Shown here: positions 1 through 7,169 of the stretch, in pieces
Layout: each line of letters begins with the position of its first letter
Numbering within the stretch: the stretch's first letter is position 1
NCBI GenBank assembly: GCA_000961695.1
Contig: LADW01000038.1
Span: 1 to 39,090, forward strand
Length of the DNA stretch: 39,090 nt
Reading direction: 5' to 3'
DNA from: Hyphomonadaceae bacterium BRH_c29
Lineage (GTDB): Bacteria > Pseudomonadota > Alphaproteobacteria > Caulobacterales > Hyphomonadaceae
Program-made: the position numbers and the translations under genes
Notes under the pieces: generated by a model
Told to the model about the DNA's origin: nothing
Database searches by the model: none
The model's input: only the letters and a program-made list of their open reading frames with translations

Positions 1-113
1 GGGCCACCTTGCGGGCCGCCGCGCGGGGGCTGGCGGGAAGCGCAGGCAGCAATCAGCAGCACGCCGAGAAGGGTGTACGAGGCAGCGAGCGCTGCCGGGC
101 GGGGTGTGAACAT
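1..113 (-). CDS. Lipoprotein, N-terminal fragment (runs off left edge)
   Basis: The minus strand has an ATG at 113-111 preceded by a good ribosome binding site (AGGAAGG, about 7 bases upstream). It opens a frame that stays open to the window edge, giving about 37 residues. The N-terminus is a lipoprotein signal: basic start (MFTPRP), a hydrophobic stretch, then LLIAAC with the lipobox cysteine at residue 24, followed by a Pro/Gly/Arg-rich linker typical of an exported mature start. The product should be exported, lipidated and membrane-anchored. The functional domain lies outside the window, so no role can be given. It is on the same strand as the hydrolase at 180-938 and follows it by 66 bases, so the two may be co-transcribed. 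Confidence 0.6.
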   Translation of the reverse strand, partial: MFTPRPAALAASYTLLGVLLIAACASRQPPRGGPQGG

Positions 114-179
114 GGGGTGGGCCTTCCTGCCGGTGTTTTATCCGGCTTGAACGGAGGGCTCCCACGTTTCCGTCGGCGC

Positions 180-938
180 TTACGGATTTGTAACGGCGGC
201 GAGCTCTGCGCAGGCGTTCAGCAGGCGGGCAATGTCCTGATCGCGGGAGAGGCGGTGGTCGCCATCCTTGATCAGGGTGAAGACGAGATCGGGCGAGCTG
301 ATCGCCTCGACGAGGCGGAAGGCGTGGCGCCACGGCACGTCGGGGTCTTCGGCGCCCTGAAGGATGCGGACGGGGCATTCAAGGTCGATCGGGGCGTCCA
401 GCAGCTGCCAGGAACGGCCATCCTCGATCAGCGCCTTCGTGATCGGGTAGGGGGCGCCATAGTCTGACGGGCGCAGCGTCTGGCCCCTGGTCATGATCTC
501 TTCCTGCTGGCGGGGGGAGAATTCCGGCCACATGAGCTTCTCGGTGAAGTCCGGCGCGGGCGCGATCAGGACCATGCCGGCGAGGCGCTCACGCCGGGCG
601 AGGCCTGCCAGAAGTGCCATCCAGCCGCCCATGCTGGAGCCGACCAGGACCAGCGGGCCGTCGGTCAGCGCGTCGATGGCGTCGAGCGCGTCCTCGCGCC
701 ACTGCGAGATCGTGCCGTCTGCGAAGGCGCCATCTGATTCGCCATGTCCGGAATAGTCGAAGGCGAGGAAGCCGTGGCCGTGTGCTTTCGCCCAGGCCTC
801 CAGCTGTTGCACCTTGGAGCCGGTGATGTCGGACTTGAACCCGCACAGCCACACATAAGTCAGGCCGGAACGCGTAGGGGCGAGGCGGCGATGTGCGAGG
901 CGTCTGCCGTGCGGGGAGGTGAAATGGACTGTTGTCAT
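180..938 (-). CDS. Alpha/beta hydrolase (serine esterase type)
   Basis: A 252-residue protein with a single alpha/beta-hydrolase domain. The nucleophile elbow G-S-S-M-G places the catalytic serine at residue 102. A late Asp in GAEDPDVPW and a His near residue 228 in DGDHRLS complete a plausible triad. The segment FDYSGHGESDG before the elbow is the strand and loop seen in prolyl-peptidase/thioesterase-like hydrolases. There is no signal peptide, so it is cytoplasmic. The frame is open further upstream to 1160, but the ATG at 938 has a purine-rich site (GGGAAAGGG) just before it and sits where family members begin. The longer form would run into the divergent glycosyltransferase. It resembles ABHD10-like or acyl-thioester hydrolases, but the substrate cannot be read from sequence. 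Confidence 0.88.
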   Translation of the reverse strand: MTTVHFTSPHGRRLAHRRLAPTRSGLTYVWLCGFKSDITGSKVQQLEAWAKAHGHGFLAFDYSGHGESDGAFADGTISQWREDALDAIDALTDGPLVLVGSSMGGWMALLAGLARRERLAGMVLIAPAPDFTEKLMWPEFSPRQQEEIMTRGQTLRPSDYGAPYPITKALIEDGRSWQLLDAPIDLECPVRILQGAEDPDVPWRHAFRLVEAISSPDLVFTLIKDGDHRLSRDQDIARLLNACAELAAVTNP

Positions 939-981
939 CCCTTTCCCGTTCCGCCATCTCTCTCGCCTGTCAAGCGAACGG

Positions 982-2154
982 ATGGCACGCGCCTTGGAAC
1001 TTCTCCCCGACATGACCGGCAAGACGATCCTGCAGGTCGCCCCCGAACTGTCTGCAGGTGGCGTCGAGCGCACCGTGCTGGAAGTGACCGAGGCCATCGT
1101 GCAGGCGGGCGGCCGGGCGCTGCTGGCCAGCCGGGGCGGTCGCCTGGAAGGCGAGTTCACGCAGCTGGGCGGCGAACTCTACCGGATGGACGCCAAGTCG
1201 AAGAATCCGGTCGTGCTGAAGGCCAATGAGGGCAAGCTGAAGCGGATCATCCATGATGAGGGCGTTCACCTTGTTCATGCCCGCTCGCGCGCGCCGGCCT
1301 GGAGCGCCTATGGCGCCGCCAAGGCCTCGGGCGTGCCCTTTGTGACGACGTATCACGGGGCCTATTCCGGTCATTCGGGCCTGAAGCGGAAATATAACTC
1401 GGTCATGGCCAAGGGGGAGCTGGTGATCGCCAACTCCCAGTGGATCGCCGAGCATGTCCACCAAGTGCACCATGTGCCGGCCGAGCGGATCGTGACCATC
1501 CCGCGCGGGGTGGATCTCGCCGCGTTCGATCCGGACGTGGTCAATGCCGGGCGTATCGCCGATGTGCGCGCACGCTGGAGCCTGACGGATGACAAGCGCC
1601 TGACGCTGTTCCTGCCGGGCCGCCTGACCGAGTGGAAAGGGCAGATCCTCGCCTTGCAGGCCATGGGCCTGTTGGCGCCGGAAGAACGCGAGGGCCTGGT
1701 TCTCGTGCTGGCTGGCGATGCGCAGGGCCGCACGGCCTATGAAGGCCGCATCTATGACACGATCCGCCACTTGCAACTGGACGGGCAGGCCATGGTGGTC
1801 GGCCATGAGAGCGACATGCCGGCGGCTTACCTCGCCAGCGACATCGTTCTGGCCCCCTCAACCCGGCCCGAAGCCTTTGGACGCGTCGCGGCAGAAGCCT
1901 CGGCCATGGGCAAGCCTGTGATCGTCTCCGATCATGGCGGCGGGCGCGAGACCGTGCTGGACGGGGAAACCGGCGCGCGGGTGGAGCCGGGCGATCCGGC
2001 GGCGCTGGCCGGGGCGATCCGGGCCCTCATGGCAGTCGGCAAAACGGCCCGCGCCGGCATGGGAAAAGCCGGCCAGGTGCATGTCCGCAAGCATTTCTCC
2101 AAGCGAGGGCTTCAGGTCGCCACGCTCGGCGTCTATAAGCGCCTCATCGGTTAG
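982..2154 (+). CDS. Glycosyltransferase family 4 (GT-B fold)
   Basis: A retaining, sugar-nucleotide-dependent glycosyltransferase of about 390 residues. The N-terminal acceptor domain has the loop APELSAGGVERTV. The C-terminal donor domain has PRGVD, GRLTEWKG and the donor-binding stretch PEAFGRVAAEASAMGKPVI, whose E-x7-E spacing fits Glyco_transf_1 (PF00534). There is no signal peptide or membrane segment, so it acts on the cytoplasmic face, probably on lipid-linked glycans, LPS core or polysaccharide. I start at the ATG at 982. An ATG at 1012 is an alternative and neither has a strong ribosome binding site. It is followed after 19 bases by a GT9 gene on the same strand, so the two probably form one envelope-glycan operon divergent from the hydrolase. 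The exact sugar is unknown. Confidence 0.9.
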   Translation: MARALELLPDMTGKTILQVAPELSAGGVERTVLEVTEAIVQAGGRALLASRGGRLEGEFTQLGGELYRMDAKSKNPVVLKANEGKLKRIIHDEGVHLVHARSRAPAWSAYGAAKASGVPFVTTYHGAYSGHSGLKRKYNSVMAKGELVIANSQWIAEHVHQVHHVPAERIVTIPRGVDLAAFDPDVVNAGRIADVRARWSLTDDKRLTLFLPGRLTEWKGQILALQAMGLLAPEEREGLVLVLAGDAQGRTAYEGRIYDTIRHLQLDGQAMVVGHESDMPAAYLASDIVLAPSTRPEAFGRVAAEASAMGKPVIVSDHGGGRETVLDGETGARVEPGDPAALAGAIRALMAVGKTARAGMGKAGQVHVRKHFSKRGLQVATLGVYKRLIG

Positions 2155-2173
2155 GGGACCGGCGAGGGAAGGC

Positions 2174-3208
2174 ATGGCAAAAACCGCACGGCTCGCCAGC
2201 CCGGTCAATCCGGGGGCGAGCGCCAAAGAAGTACTGGTCATCAAGCTGAGCGCGCTCGGAGACTTTGTGCTGTCGCTCGGCGCCATGAAGGCGGTGCGGG
2301 AGTTTCACCCCTCCGCGCGGATCACGCTGCTGACCACGCCGCCCTTCGAAGACTTCGCCGCCCATTGCCCGTATTTCGACCGGATCGAGACCGACGGGCG
2401 CCCGGCGACCATGAAGGCGACGACCGCGCTGCTGAGCCGGATCCGCAAGACGAAATACGACATCATCTACGACTTCCAGACCTCCGGTCGCACGAAGAAC
2501 TATTTCACGGCGCTCAGCCGGACGGGCAAGGCGCCGCTCTGGTCAGGCCATCATGAGAAGGCGGCCTTCTTCCACGACAATCCGGACCGGGGCACGATGC
2601 ACTCGATTGACCGGCTGGCCGAGCAACTGGCCGTGGCAGGTGTTGCCCCGGAAGGGCGCTGGAACCGGTCGAACTTCCCGAAGCCTGATCTGTCCTGGGT
2701 GCGCCACAAGCTGCGCGATGCGCCGCGCCTTCAGCCAGCCTATTTCAGCCTGGAACAGCCCTATATGCTGCTGATCCCCGGCGCCTCGGAACACCGCGAA
2801 GCCAAGCGCTGGCCGGTCGAGCGGTTTGCCGAACTGGCGACCCGTATTGCTGATGCCGGTGTCACCCCGGCGATCATCGGCGGCAAGGCCGAGGGCAAGA
2901 TCGCGCAGGACATCCTGAAGCTGGAAAAGCGGGCCAAAAGCCTCGTGACCCGGACCGACCTGTTCCAGATCGTGACCCTGGCCGAGAAGGCCGCGTTCGT
3001 GGTGGGCAATGATACCGGGCCGATGCATATGGCGGCGATTGCGGGCGCGCCGGGCGTTGCCCTGTTCGCCACCGATGAGAGCAATCCGGACCATGCCGCC
3101 CCGCGCGGCGCGAAATCTCCGATCATCAATTCGGCGCCGACACTTGCCGAGCTGGAAGTCGACACGGTGTGGCGTTCCATCCTCGCCCTGGGTGTGCTTC
3201 CTTCTTGA
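2174..3208 (+). CDS. Glycosyltransferase family 9, heptosyltransferase-like
   Basis: A 344-residue GT-B enzyme of the ADP-heptose:LPS heptosyltransferase family (PF01075). The N-terminus carries the family signature VIKLSALGDFVLSLGAM, in which the ALGD loop is characteristic. The C-terminal donor domain has LLIPGASEHREAKRWPVERF and the signature NDTGPMHMAAIAGAPGVALF. It is cytoplasmic and likely works on LPS core or a related glycolipid. The ATG at 2174 is preceded by GAGGGAAGG, a good site. The frame is open far upstream but overlaps the GT4 gene, so the longer form is rejected. It lies 19 bases behind the GT4 gene and is probably co-transcribed. True heptose use is not provable, since many GT9 proteins in this group transfer other sugars. 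Confidence 0.9.
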   Translation: MAKTARLASPVNPGASAKEVLVIKLSALGDFVLSLGAMKAVREFHPSARITLLTTPPFEDFAAHCPYFDRIETDGRPATMKATTALLSRIRKTKYDIIYDFQTSGRTKNYFTALSRTGKAPLWSGHHEKAAFFHDNPDRGTMHSIDRLAEQLAVAGVAPEGRWNRSNFPKPDLSWVRHKLRDAPRLQPAYFSLEQPYMLLIPGASEHREAKRWPVERFAELATRIADAGVTPAIIGGKAEGKIAQDILKLEKRAKSLVTRTDLFQIVTLAEKAAFVVGNDTGPMHMAAIAGAPGVALFATDESNPDHAAPRGAKSPIINSAPTLAELEVDTVWRSILALGVLPS

Positions 3209-3241
3209 CCTTGCATCAAAATAGATCGACTGCGCTCAGCC

Positions 3242-3270
3242 TTGAATAAGCCCGCAACTGCAGGCATATT
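3242..3270 (+). promoter_or_regulatory. Candidate sigma-70 promoter of infC
   Basis: TTGAAT at 3242-3247, a 17-base spacer and CATATT at 3265-3270 match the -35 and -10 consensus at four of six positions each. Transcription would start near 3277, about 15 bases before the infC ribosome binding site, giving a short leader. This is the only plausible pair in the 97-base gap after the GT9 gene. It is a sequence match only. Confidence 0.4.
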
Positions 3271-3291
3271 GAGACATCCTGCAAAAGCCAC

Positions 3292-3308
3292 AAAGGAGAC
3301 CGGCCATA
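3292..3308 (+). promoter_or_regulatory. infC: infC ribosome binding site and ATA initiation codon
   Basis: AAAGGAG at 3292-3298 is followed after seven bases by ATA at 3306-3308, in frame with infC and coding IARRP before the first ATG at 3321. The ATG itself has no Shine-Dalgarno sequence (AGCTCGCAGACCA precedes it), so the strong site points to ATA. Use of AUU-type start codons in infC is established in E. coli and is the basis of IF3 autoregulation, since IF3 discriminates against such starts. Confidence 0.7.
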
Positions 3309-3845
3309 GCTCGCAGACCAATGAATGACGCGCCCCCGAAAGATAAGGGACCGCTCATGAACGAGGACATCCGGGCCGCGAAGGTCCTTCTGATCGACGA
3401 AAACGGCGAGAAGCAGGGCATTATGCCGATTGCTGCCGCCCTCGACGCCGCTCGCGAAGCGAGCATGGACCTTGTCGAAGTCTCGCCGGATCAGGAAATC
3501 CCCGTCGTCAAGATTCTCGACTATGGCAAACTGCGCTTCGAAGAGCGGAAGAAGAAAGCTGCTGCCAAGAAGAAGCAGAAGAATTCCGAGCTTAAAGAAA
3601 TCAAGATGCGTCCGAACATCGACACCCATGATTATGAGGTGAAGAAACGGTCCATGGAGCGCTTCTTTGAAGAAGGCGACAAGGTGAAGGTCACCCTGCG
3701 TTTCCGTGGCCGGGAAATGGCGCACCAGCATCTCGGCATGCAGCTGCTCGAGCGGGTGAAAGTGGATTTCGACGAGATTGCGAAAGTGGAACTCGAGCCG
3801 AAACTCGAAGGCCGGCAGATGACCATGGTCCTCTCGCCGCGCTGA
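3306..3845 (+). CDS. infC: Translation initiation factor IF-3
   Basis: IF3 binds the 30S subunit, prevents premature 50S joining and proofreads the start codon and initiator tRNA. The 179-residue product shows the IF3 N domain ([22 protein letters not shown], then DLVEVSP and [13 protein letters not shown]), a lysine-rich linker ([13 protein letters not shown]) and the C domain ([33 protein letters not shown]). Starting at ATA 3306 adds I/M-A-R-R-P, a beginning I recall for alphaproteobacterial IF3 proteins. The ATG-only form at 3321 would be 174 residues and lacks a ribosome binding site. It leads the conserved infC-rpmI-rplT order, but a strong terminator and a 219-base gap separate it from rpmI. 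Regulation is probably autogenous through the weak start. Confidence 0.96.
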   Translation: MARRPMNDAPPKDKGPLMNEDIRAAKVLLIDENGEKQGIMPIAAALDAAREASMDLVEVSPDQEIPVVKILDYGKLRFEERKKKAAAKKKQKNSELKEIKMRPNIDTHDYEVKKRSMERFFEEGDKVKVTLRFRGREMAHQHLGMQLLERVKVDFDEIAKVELEPKLEGRQMTMVLSPR

Positions 3846-3869
3846 TCCCGGCGCCGATTGATCCAGAAG

Positions 3870-3903
3870 AGCCGGATGGGCCATGCCCTCCGGCTTTTTT
3901 ATT
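3870..3903 (+). terminator. Intrinsic terminator after infC
   Basis: AGCCGGA at 3870-3876 pairs perfectly with TCCGGCT at 3889-3895. An inner GGGC/GCCC pair extends the stem around a CAT loop, leaving one bulged T. A run of T residues follows to 3903. It lies 25 bases after the infC stop and should end or attenuate read-through into rpmI-rplT. Confidence 0.85.
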
Positions 3904-4064
3904 GGGGCAGGGCCTGCATTTCCAGCAGCTTGACCCCCTTGATTCTGCTCCGCTGATCCGTCATAAGCCGCCACTTCCGAGCGGTGCGGGCGAACGGCAT
4001 GCCCCTCTGCTCATGAACGATCTGGGCCGCCCTATCGGGTGAGAGCTCTACAAAGGAGACCGAA
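3904..4064 (+). promoter_or_regulatory. rpmI-rplT leader region with candidate promoter
   Basis: This 161-base stretch between the infC terminator and rpmI holds no gene. TTGATT at 3939-3944 and CATAAG at 3962-3967, 17 bases apart, form a reasonable promoter, which would leave a leader of about 90 bases. In E. coli and Bacillus the L35/L20 genes are controlled by L20 binding to structured leader RNA, so a similar element could sit here. I cannot recognise a known L20-leader fold by eye. The ribosome binding site AAAGGAG lies at 4052-4058. Confidence 0.4.
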
Positions 4065-4265
4065 ATGCCGAAGATGAAGACCAAGAAGGCCGCTGCAAAG
4101 CGCTTCAAGATCACTGCAACGGGCAAACTGAAGCACGGCGTCGCTGGTAAGCGCCACCGCCTGATGAGCCACAATGCGAAGTACATCCGCCAGAACCGCG
4201 GCACGTCCGTCGGCGCCAAGGCAGATGAAGCCCGCGTTAAAAAGTACCTGCCGTACGGCCTCTAG
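4065..4265 (+). CDS. rpmI: 50S ribosomal protein L35 (bL35)
   Basis: A 66-residue basic protein of the large ribosomal subunit. It opens with the family signature PKMKTKKAAAKRFKITATGK and continues with GKRHRLMSHNA, both diagnostic for bL35, and its length is normal. AAAGGAG lies seven bases before the ATG. It is followed after 43 bases by rplT with the same orientation, the near-universal rpmI-rplT pair, so one transcript is expected. Confidence 0.97.
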   Translation: MPKMKTKKAAAKRFKITATGKLKHGVAGKRHRLMSHNAKYIRQNRGTSVGAKADEARVKKYLPYGL

Positions 4266-4308
4266 GCCCACCCCGCAGTCACAACGATCTTGATTTAAGG
4301 AGGCTCTG

Positions 4309-4671
4309 ATGCCCCGCTCACGCGCTAAAGTACCCGCCCACGCCCGCCACAAGAAGATTCTCAAGCAGGCAAAAGGTTTCCGTAACCGCCGCAAGAATAC
4401 TTTCCGTATTGCTCACCAGTCCGTCTGGGAAGCCGGTCAGTACGCCTATGTCGGCCGTAAAGTTAAGAAGCGGAAATTCCGCTCGCTCTGGATCCAGCGC
4501 ATCAACGCTGCTGTGCGCATCCACGACGAGAACATGAACTACTCGACCTTCATCAACGGCCTGACCAAGGCTGGCATCGAAGTCGACCGTAAAGTCATGT
4601 CCGACATCGCCATCAAGGACCCGGACGCTTTCGGTGCCCTGGTTGCCCAGGCCAAAGCCGCACTCGCCTAA
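4309..4671 (+). CDS. rplT: 50S ribosomal protein L20 (bL20)
   Basis: A 120-residue basic protein that binds 23S rRNA early in 50S assembly and in several bacteria represses its own operon. It shows the basic N-terminal extension ([26 protein letters not shown] in two runs) and the globular domain motif [22 protein letters not shown], with [15 protein letters not shown] after it. The ATG is preceded by a perfect AAGGAGG with five-base spacing. It follows rpmI and precedes a small basic ORF by 31 bases. Confidence 0.97.
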   Translation: MPRSRAKVPAHARHKKILKQAKGFRNRRKNTFRIAHQSVWEAGQYAYVGRKVKKRKFRSLWIQRINAAVRIHDENMNYSTFINGLTKAGIEVDRKVMSDIAIKDPDAFGALVAQAKAALA

Positions 4672-4702
4672 GTCTTAAAAGACACGAGACAGGAACACTC
4701 CC

Positions 4703-4864
4703 ATGTCGAAGTCCCCGAACACTGTTCTGCACCCGGCCAAGAAGCCGCGCGTCAAGCGCCGCAACGCCACCTGGAGTGCCAATCTTGGCAAGCGCGCGAA
4801 AGTCCGCGTGTTTGGCAACACCAAGCGCGCGCGGAACGCCCGTAAGAAAGCTGCCGGCAAGTAA
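4703..4864 (+). CDS. 53-residue highly basic small protein of unknown function
   Basis: I do not recognise this protein. An ATG at 4703, with AGGA eight bases upstream, opens a 53-codon frame ending at TAA 4862-4864. The product begins MSKSPNTVLHPAKKPRVKRR and ends ARKKAAGK. It has 18 Lys/Arg residues and no Asp or Glu, with a central hydrophobic patch (TWSANLG, VRVFG). It lies 31 bases after rplT and before a strong terminator, so it is probably the third gene of the rpmI-rplT transcript. Composition, size and position suggest an rRNA-binding or ribosome-associated peptide, which is inference. It is below the length cut-off of many gene finders. It does not match bL34, bL36 or bS21 as I know them. 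Confidence 0.65.
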   Translation: MSKSPNTVLHPAKKPRVKRRNATWSANLGKRAKVRVFGNTKRARNARKKAAGK

Positions 4865-4930
4865 GCTTTCTACATGGCCCCGCGCCGCCGGTGACTGCCT
4901 GCAAGGGCGGGTGCCGAACCGAATAAGATA

Positions 4931-4957
4931 AAGCCCGGCCGGCGTGCCGGGCTTTTC
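4931..4957 (+). terminator. Intrinsic terminator after the L35-L20 operon
   Basis: AAGCCCGGC at 4931-4939 and GCCGGGCTT at 4946-4954 form a perfect 9-bp stem with a 6-base loop, followed by a TTTT run. It ends the transcript of rpmI, rplT and the 53-residue ORF. I looked for a phenylalanine leader peptide ahead of it that would make it a pheS attenuator and found none. Confidence 0.85.
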
Positions 4958-5025
4958 TATTTCCAGATTTGCATGATCCCGCGAAGCGCCTAAGAAGCCC
5001 GCAGGACCAGAAGAGGGGCAAGACC

Positions 5026-6102
5026 TTGTCCGATATTGTGACCATCGAAAACGAAGCGCTCGCGGCAATTGCCGGGGCAGGTGACCTTGAGGCGCTGGAC
5101 GCTGTCCGTGTGGCCGAGCTTGGCAAGAAGGGCCGGGTCTCCGGCCTGATGGGTGCGCTGGGCAAGATGAGCCCGGAAGAGCGCCAGGAAAACGGCCCCA
5201 AGCTGAACGCGTTGAAGACCCGCGTCGATGAGGCCGTAAAGGCCCGCAAGGCCGAGCTGGAAGCCGAGGCACTGGAGAGGCAGCTCGTCACCGAAACGTT
5301 GGACCTGACCCTGCCGCCCGTGCCCGGCCCGAAGGCTGGCGCATTGCACCCGGTGATGCAGGTGTTCGAGGAGATCGCCGCGATCTTCGGCGACATGGGC
5401 TTCTCCGTGGCCGAAGGCCCGGACGTGGAAGACGACTGGCACAATTTCACCGCGCTGAACTTCCCGGAAGGTCACCCCGCGCGCGAGACGCACGACACGT
5501 TCTTCATGAAGGCCGCTGAGGGCGACACGCCGAAGGTTCTGCGCACGCACACCTCGCCGGTGCAGATCCGCACCATGATGGACCAGAAGCCGCCGATCCG
5601 CATTCTCGTGCCGGGCCGGGTCTACCGCAATGACTGGGACGCGACGCACACGCCGATGTTCCACCAGGTCGAAGGTCTCGTCATCGAGAAGGGCACGCAT
5701 ATGGGGCATCTGAAAGGTTGTCTCATCGATTTCGTGCGCGCCTTCTTTGAGGTCGACAGCGTGGAAGCCCGCTTCCGCCCGCACTTCTTTCCGTTCACGG
5801 AGCCTTCGGCCGAGATGGACGTGAAATACACCCGCAAGGGCGAGACGATCGAGATCGGCGCCGGTGACAGCTGGATGGAGATTCTCGGCAGCGGCATGGT
5901 GCACCCGAACGTGCTGCGCAATTGCGGTATCGATCCGAACGAATATCAGGGCTTCGCTTTCGGCATGGGCGTTGATCGCCTCGCCATGCTGAAATACGGC
6001 ATGCCGGACCTGCGCCCGTATTTCGAGGCCGACCCGCAATGGACCCGCCACTACGGCTTCGCGCCATGGTCGACGCCGAGCGTCAGCGGAGGACTGTCGT
6101 GA
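5026..6102 (+). CDS. pheS: Phenylalanyl-tRNA synthetase alpha subunit
   Basis: The class II catalytic subunit of the alpha2-beta2 enzyme that charges tRNA-Phe. The 358-residue product has the N-terminal coiled-coil domain ([24 protein letters not shown]), then the catalytic core with [22 protein letters not shown], motif 2 [17 protein letters not shown] and motif 3 [19 protein letters not shown] start at TTG 5026 because AAGAGGGG lies just upstream and the sequence from there ([12 protein letters not shown]) is the usual start. The frame extends to a TTG at 4969, but that lies next to the terminator tail and has no ribosome binding site. GTG 5038 is another option. The stop overlaps the start of the ASCH gene by four bases (GTGA). 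pheT comes only after two inserted genes. Confidence 0.96.
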   Translation: MSDIVTIENEALAAIAGAGDLEALDAVRVAELGKKGRVSGLMGALGKMSPEERQENGPKLNALKTRVDEAVKARKAELEAEALERQLVTETLDLTLPPVPGPKAGALHPVMQVFEEIAAIFGDMGFSVAEGPDVEDDWHNFTALNFPEGHPARETHDTFFMKAAEGDTPKVLRTHTSPVQIRTMMDQKPPIRILVPGRVYRNDWDATHTPMFHQVEGLVIEKGTHMGHLKGCLIDFVRAFFEVDSVEARFRPHFFPFTEPSAEMDVKYTRKGETIEIGAGDSWMEILGSGMVHPNVLRNCGIDPNEYQGFAFGMGVDRLAMLKYGMPDLRPYFEADPQWTRHYGFAPWSTPSVSGGLS

Positions 6103-6548
6103 CGGCAAGCCTTTCCTCCTCTGACCTGCCGGAATGGACCTTCGGGGATGGCCCCGAACTGGCCGACCGTCTGGCGGCGCTGATCGTCGTGGGCGTGAAG
6201 ACTGCCACCTGCAGCGATTCAGGTATCCAACCGCCGCCGGTTGAGGGGGAGCGGGGCTATTTGATGAGCGGCGATGGCCGCCGGATCGCCATCCTGCAGA
6301 CTGAAACGGTCACACGTATGAAGTTCGCTGATATGACCGAGGAACTCGCCGCGCTGGAAGGCGAAGGCGACCTCAGTCTCGACTACTGGCAGAGCGCCCA
6401 CCGGGAGTATTTCACCCGGAACGGCGTTTTCGCCGAAGGCATGGACGTGCTCTTCGAGACCTTCCTTCTGGAAGAAGTGCTCGACGCCGAATTCGCGGCT
6501 GCTGCGCCGGAACACCTCGCGCAGGAACGCGCCGGGGCGGTGAAGTAG
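6099..6548 (+). CDS. ASCH-domain protein
   Basis: A 149-residue cytoplasmic protein. The segment [20 protein letters not shown] followed by VKTATCSD is the hallmark of ASCH proteins of the YhfF type: a beta-barrel related to PUA with a conserved G-x-K-T-A-T near the proposed RNA-binding cleft. WQSAHREYF in the C-terminal third is also typical. The start is GTG 6099, which overlaps the pheS stop as GTGA and follows AGCGGAGGA. The ATG at 6039 lies deep inside pheS and is rejected. The overlap implies translational coupling to pheS. ASCH proteins are thought to bind RNA or modified nucleotides, and one subgroup hydrolyses N4-acetylcytidine. The true substrate here is unknown. Confidence 0.85.
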   Translation: MTASLSSSDLPEWTFGDGPELADRLAALIVVGVKTATCSDSGIQPPPVEGERGYLMSGDGRRIAILQTETVTRMKFADMTEELAALEGEGDLSLDYWQSAHREYFTRNGVFAEGMDVLFETFLLEEVLDAEFAAAAPEHLAQERAGAVK

Positions 6549-6557
6549 GAGGCGATT

Positions 6558-7166
6558 ATGGGCAAGGGCAACAGGGTCGAAATGCTGATTGCGATCTGCG
6601 CGGTATTGACCAGCGCAATCGCCGTCTTCATCGCGTGGGATCAGGGCCGCGTAATGCGCGCCCAGCAGCACGGCGCAGTGTATCCGGTTCTGCAGGCCAA
6701 TGGGTACACGTCGACCGATCCGGACGTGCGCGAGATCGGCGTCGTTTTTCGCAATAGCGGTGTTGGGCCGGCCCTGATCGAGTCCGTTGATGTCTTCAAG
6801 GGCGGCGAGCAAGTGGAAAGTCTCATCCCGTACCGGGACGCATTGCCACCGGGCTACAGTCTTTCATGGACCAGCATGGTCGGCCGCGCGATTGCGCCGG
6901 GAGAAACACTCGACGCACTGCGCATCAGTTGGCCGGTGGGGCAAATGTCCCATACGGAAATGGATACCACGGCCCAGGAATGGGGCAGCCTGACCATTAG
7001 GACCTGCTATTGTTCCGTGTTCAAACGGTGTTGGAACGTGGAAGGGCTGGCGCAGAATTCTTCGGCAGAGCGGGTGAAATCCTGCAAGCGCAGCGAACAA
7101 GATATTTTTGAGGGCCTGTCTTCAGTCAAACGGGCCCAGGACGTACCAAATCAGGAACTGGAATAG
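6558..7166 (+). CDS. Small membrane-anchored protein of unknown function
   Basis: I do not recognise a named family. The 202-residue product has one N-terminal membrane segment (about residues 8-26, MLIAICAVLTSAIAVFIAWD) and a soluble remainder with alternating beta-type segments (YPVLQANGY, EIGVVFRNSGVGPALIESV). That pattern recalls putative periplasmic or extracytoplasmic sensor-like proteins found next to unrelated genes. Five cysteines cluster at TCYCSVFKRCW and at a later KSCKR. The ATG follows TAGGAGG with good spacing. It lies nine bases after the ASCH gene and three bases before pheT, so it sits within the pheS-pheT operon. Base composition is slightly lower in GC near its 3' end than in its neighbours. 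Confidence 0.75.
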   Translation: MGKGNRVEMLIAICAVLTSAIAVFIAWDQGRVMRAQQHGAVYPVLQANGYTSTDPDVREIGVVFRNSGVGPALIESVDVFKGGEQVESLIPYRDALPPGYSLSWTSMVGRAIAPGETLDALRISWPVGQMSHTEMDTTAQEWGSLTIRTCYCSVFKRCWNVEGLAQNSSAERVKSCKRSEQDIFEGLSSVKRAQDVPNQELE

Positions 7167-7169
7167 ATC

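Noticed and set aside
1934..2173. Upstream extension of the GT9 gene
   Set aside because: It would overlap 220 bases of the GT4 gene, and the ATG at 2174 has a good ribosome binding site and the correct family start.
4865..5025. Possible phenylalanine leader peptide before pheS
   Set aside because: The only short ORF I found (MAPRRR) has no Phe codons, so the hairpin there is a plain terminator.
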